Shown: piece after piece, positions 5,283 to 5,412 of the stretch
How positions within the stretch are numbered: position 1 is the first letter of the stretch
Layout: each line of letters begins with the position of its first letter
Source of the DNA: Treponema sp. UBA6988
GTDB taxonomy: Bacteria; Spirochaetota; Spirochaetia; Treponematales; Treponemataceae
Direction: 5' to 3'
Assembly (NCBI GenBank): GCA_002448445.1
Contig: DJYC01000041.1
Span: forward strand, 1-5,412
DNA length: 5,412 nt
Notes under the pieces: generated by a model
What the model saw: the letters and a program-made list of their open reading frames with translations, nothing else
The model's database searches: none
Told to the model about the DNA's origin: nothing
Translations under genes and position numbers: made by a program

Positions 5283-5302
5283 AAGTTTAATTAAATAAAC
5301 TT
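5283..5302. repeat. AT-rich 7-bp inverted repeat upstream of the promoter
   Basis: AAGTTTA (5283-5289) and TAAACTT (5296-5302) are perfect inverted arms with a six-base spacer, a 20-base dyad of operator size. It lies about 70 bases upstream of the -35 box of the Cache receptor, so an activator site is conceivable. The region is so AT-rich that chance is a real alternative. Confidence 0.4.
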
Positions 5303-5319
5303 TAGTAAAATTTAAGGTT

Positions 5320-5412
5320 CGGGGTGGAGGGGACAGCTTTTACGCGGCCCTTCGAGAGCCTCAGGGACCGGGCAGGAGGCAAATTAATGCGCGGCAGGGA
5401 TTGGAGGGGCGG
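5320..5412. other. GC-rich right edge of unknown nature
   Basis: The base composition changes sharply near 5317 from very AT-rich to GC-rich and stays so to the window end. It contains GACCGGGCAGG (5366-5376), the same 11 bases as at 2890-2900 in the repeat block, and a short stem GCCTC/GAGGC (5358-5362 with 5376-5380). No reading frame with a start signal is visible. It may be the edge of another dispersed repeat element or of a neighbouring gene beyond the window. Confidence 0.45.

Overview
The window most likely comes from a spirochaete, probably a Treponema. This rests on the pairing of a 5S rRNA region with two chemoreceptors that end in a short Phe-Lys-Leu/Val tail and lack an E. coli-type C-terminal tether, on the non-coding palindromic mosaic, and on base composition. 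It is an inference from style, because no phylogenetic marker beyond the 5S rRNA is present.

Layout. Bases 1-15 are the 3' end of one 5S rRNA gene cut by the window edge. A complete second 5S rRNA gene follows at about 165-277 on the + strand, and a hairpin terminator closes the unit at 312-336. Bases 337-538 hold no recognisable gene. The rest of the window is read from the - strand. First is an intrinsic terminator (539-572), then a chemoreceptor with six membrane helices (596-2467) and its promoter and leader (2468-2594). Next comes a palindrome-rich, non-coding repeat block (about 2614-2930), and then a second chemoreceptor with a periplasmic double-Cache sensor (2962-5034) and its promoter and leader. 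A GC-rich stretch of unknown nature (about 5320-5412) fills the right edge and shares an 11-base word with the repeat block.

How the genes work together. Both proteins are methyl-accepting chemotaxis proteins that should join the CheA/CheW array and steer the flagella. Their input halves are unrelated: one sensor is almost wholly inside the membrane, while the other is a classic two-helix receptor with a large external ligand-binding domain. Their output halves nevertheless align without a single insertion or deletion from the second HAMP helix to the tail (about 345 residues), so they have the same signalling-arm length and could sit in the same array. They differ at one adaptation site: the six-helix receptor has a canonical Glu-Glu pair, whereas the Cache receptor has Ser-Gln there.

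Each receptor has its own sigma-70-like promoter candidate, but no clear intrinsic terminator follows the upstream Cache receptor, so some read-through across the repeat block is possible. I found no convincing new biological system. The most unusual non-coding object is the nested inverted-repeat block between the two receptors.
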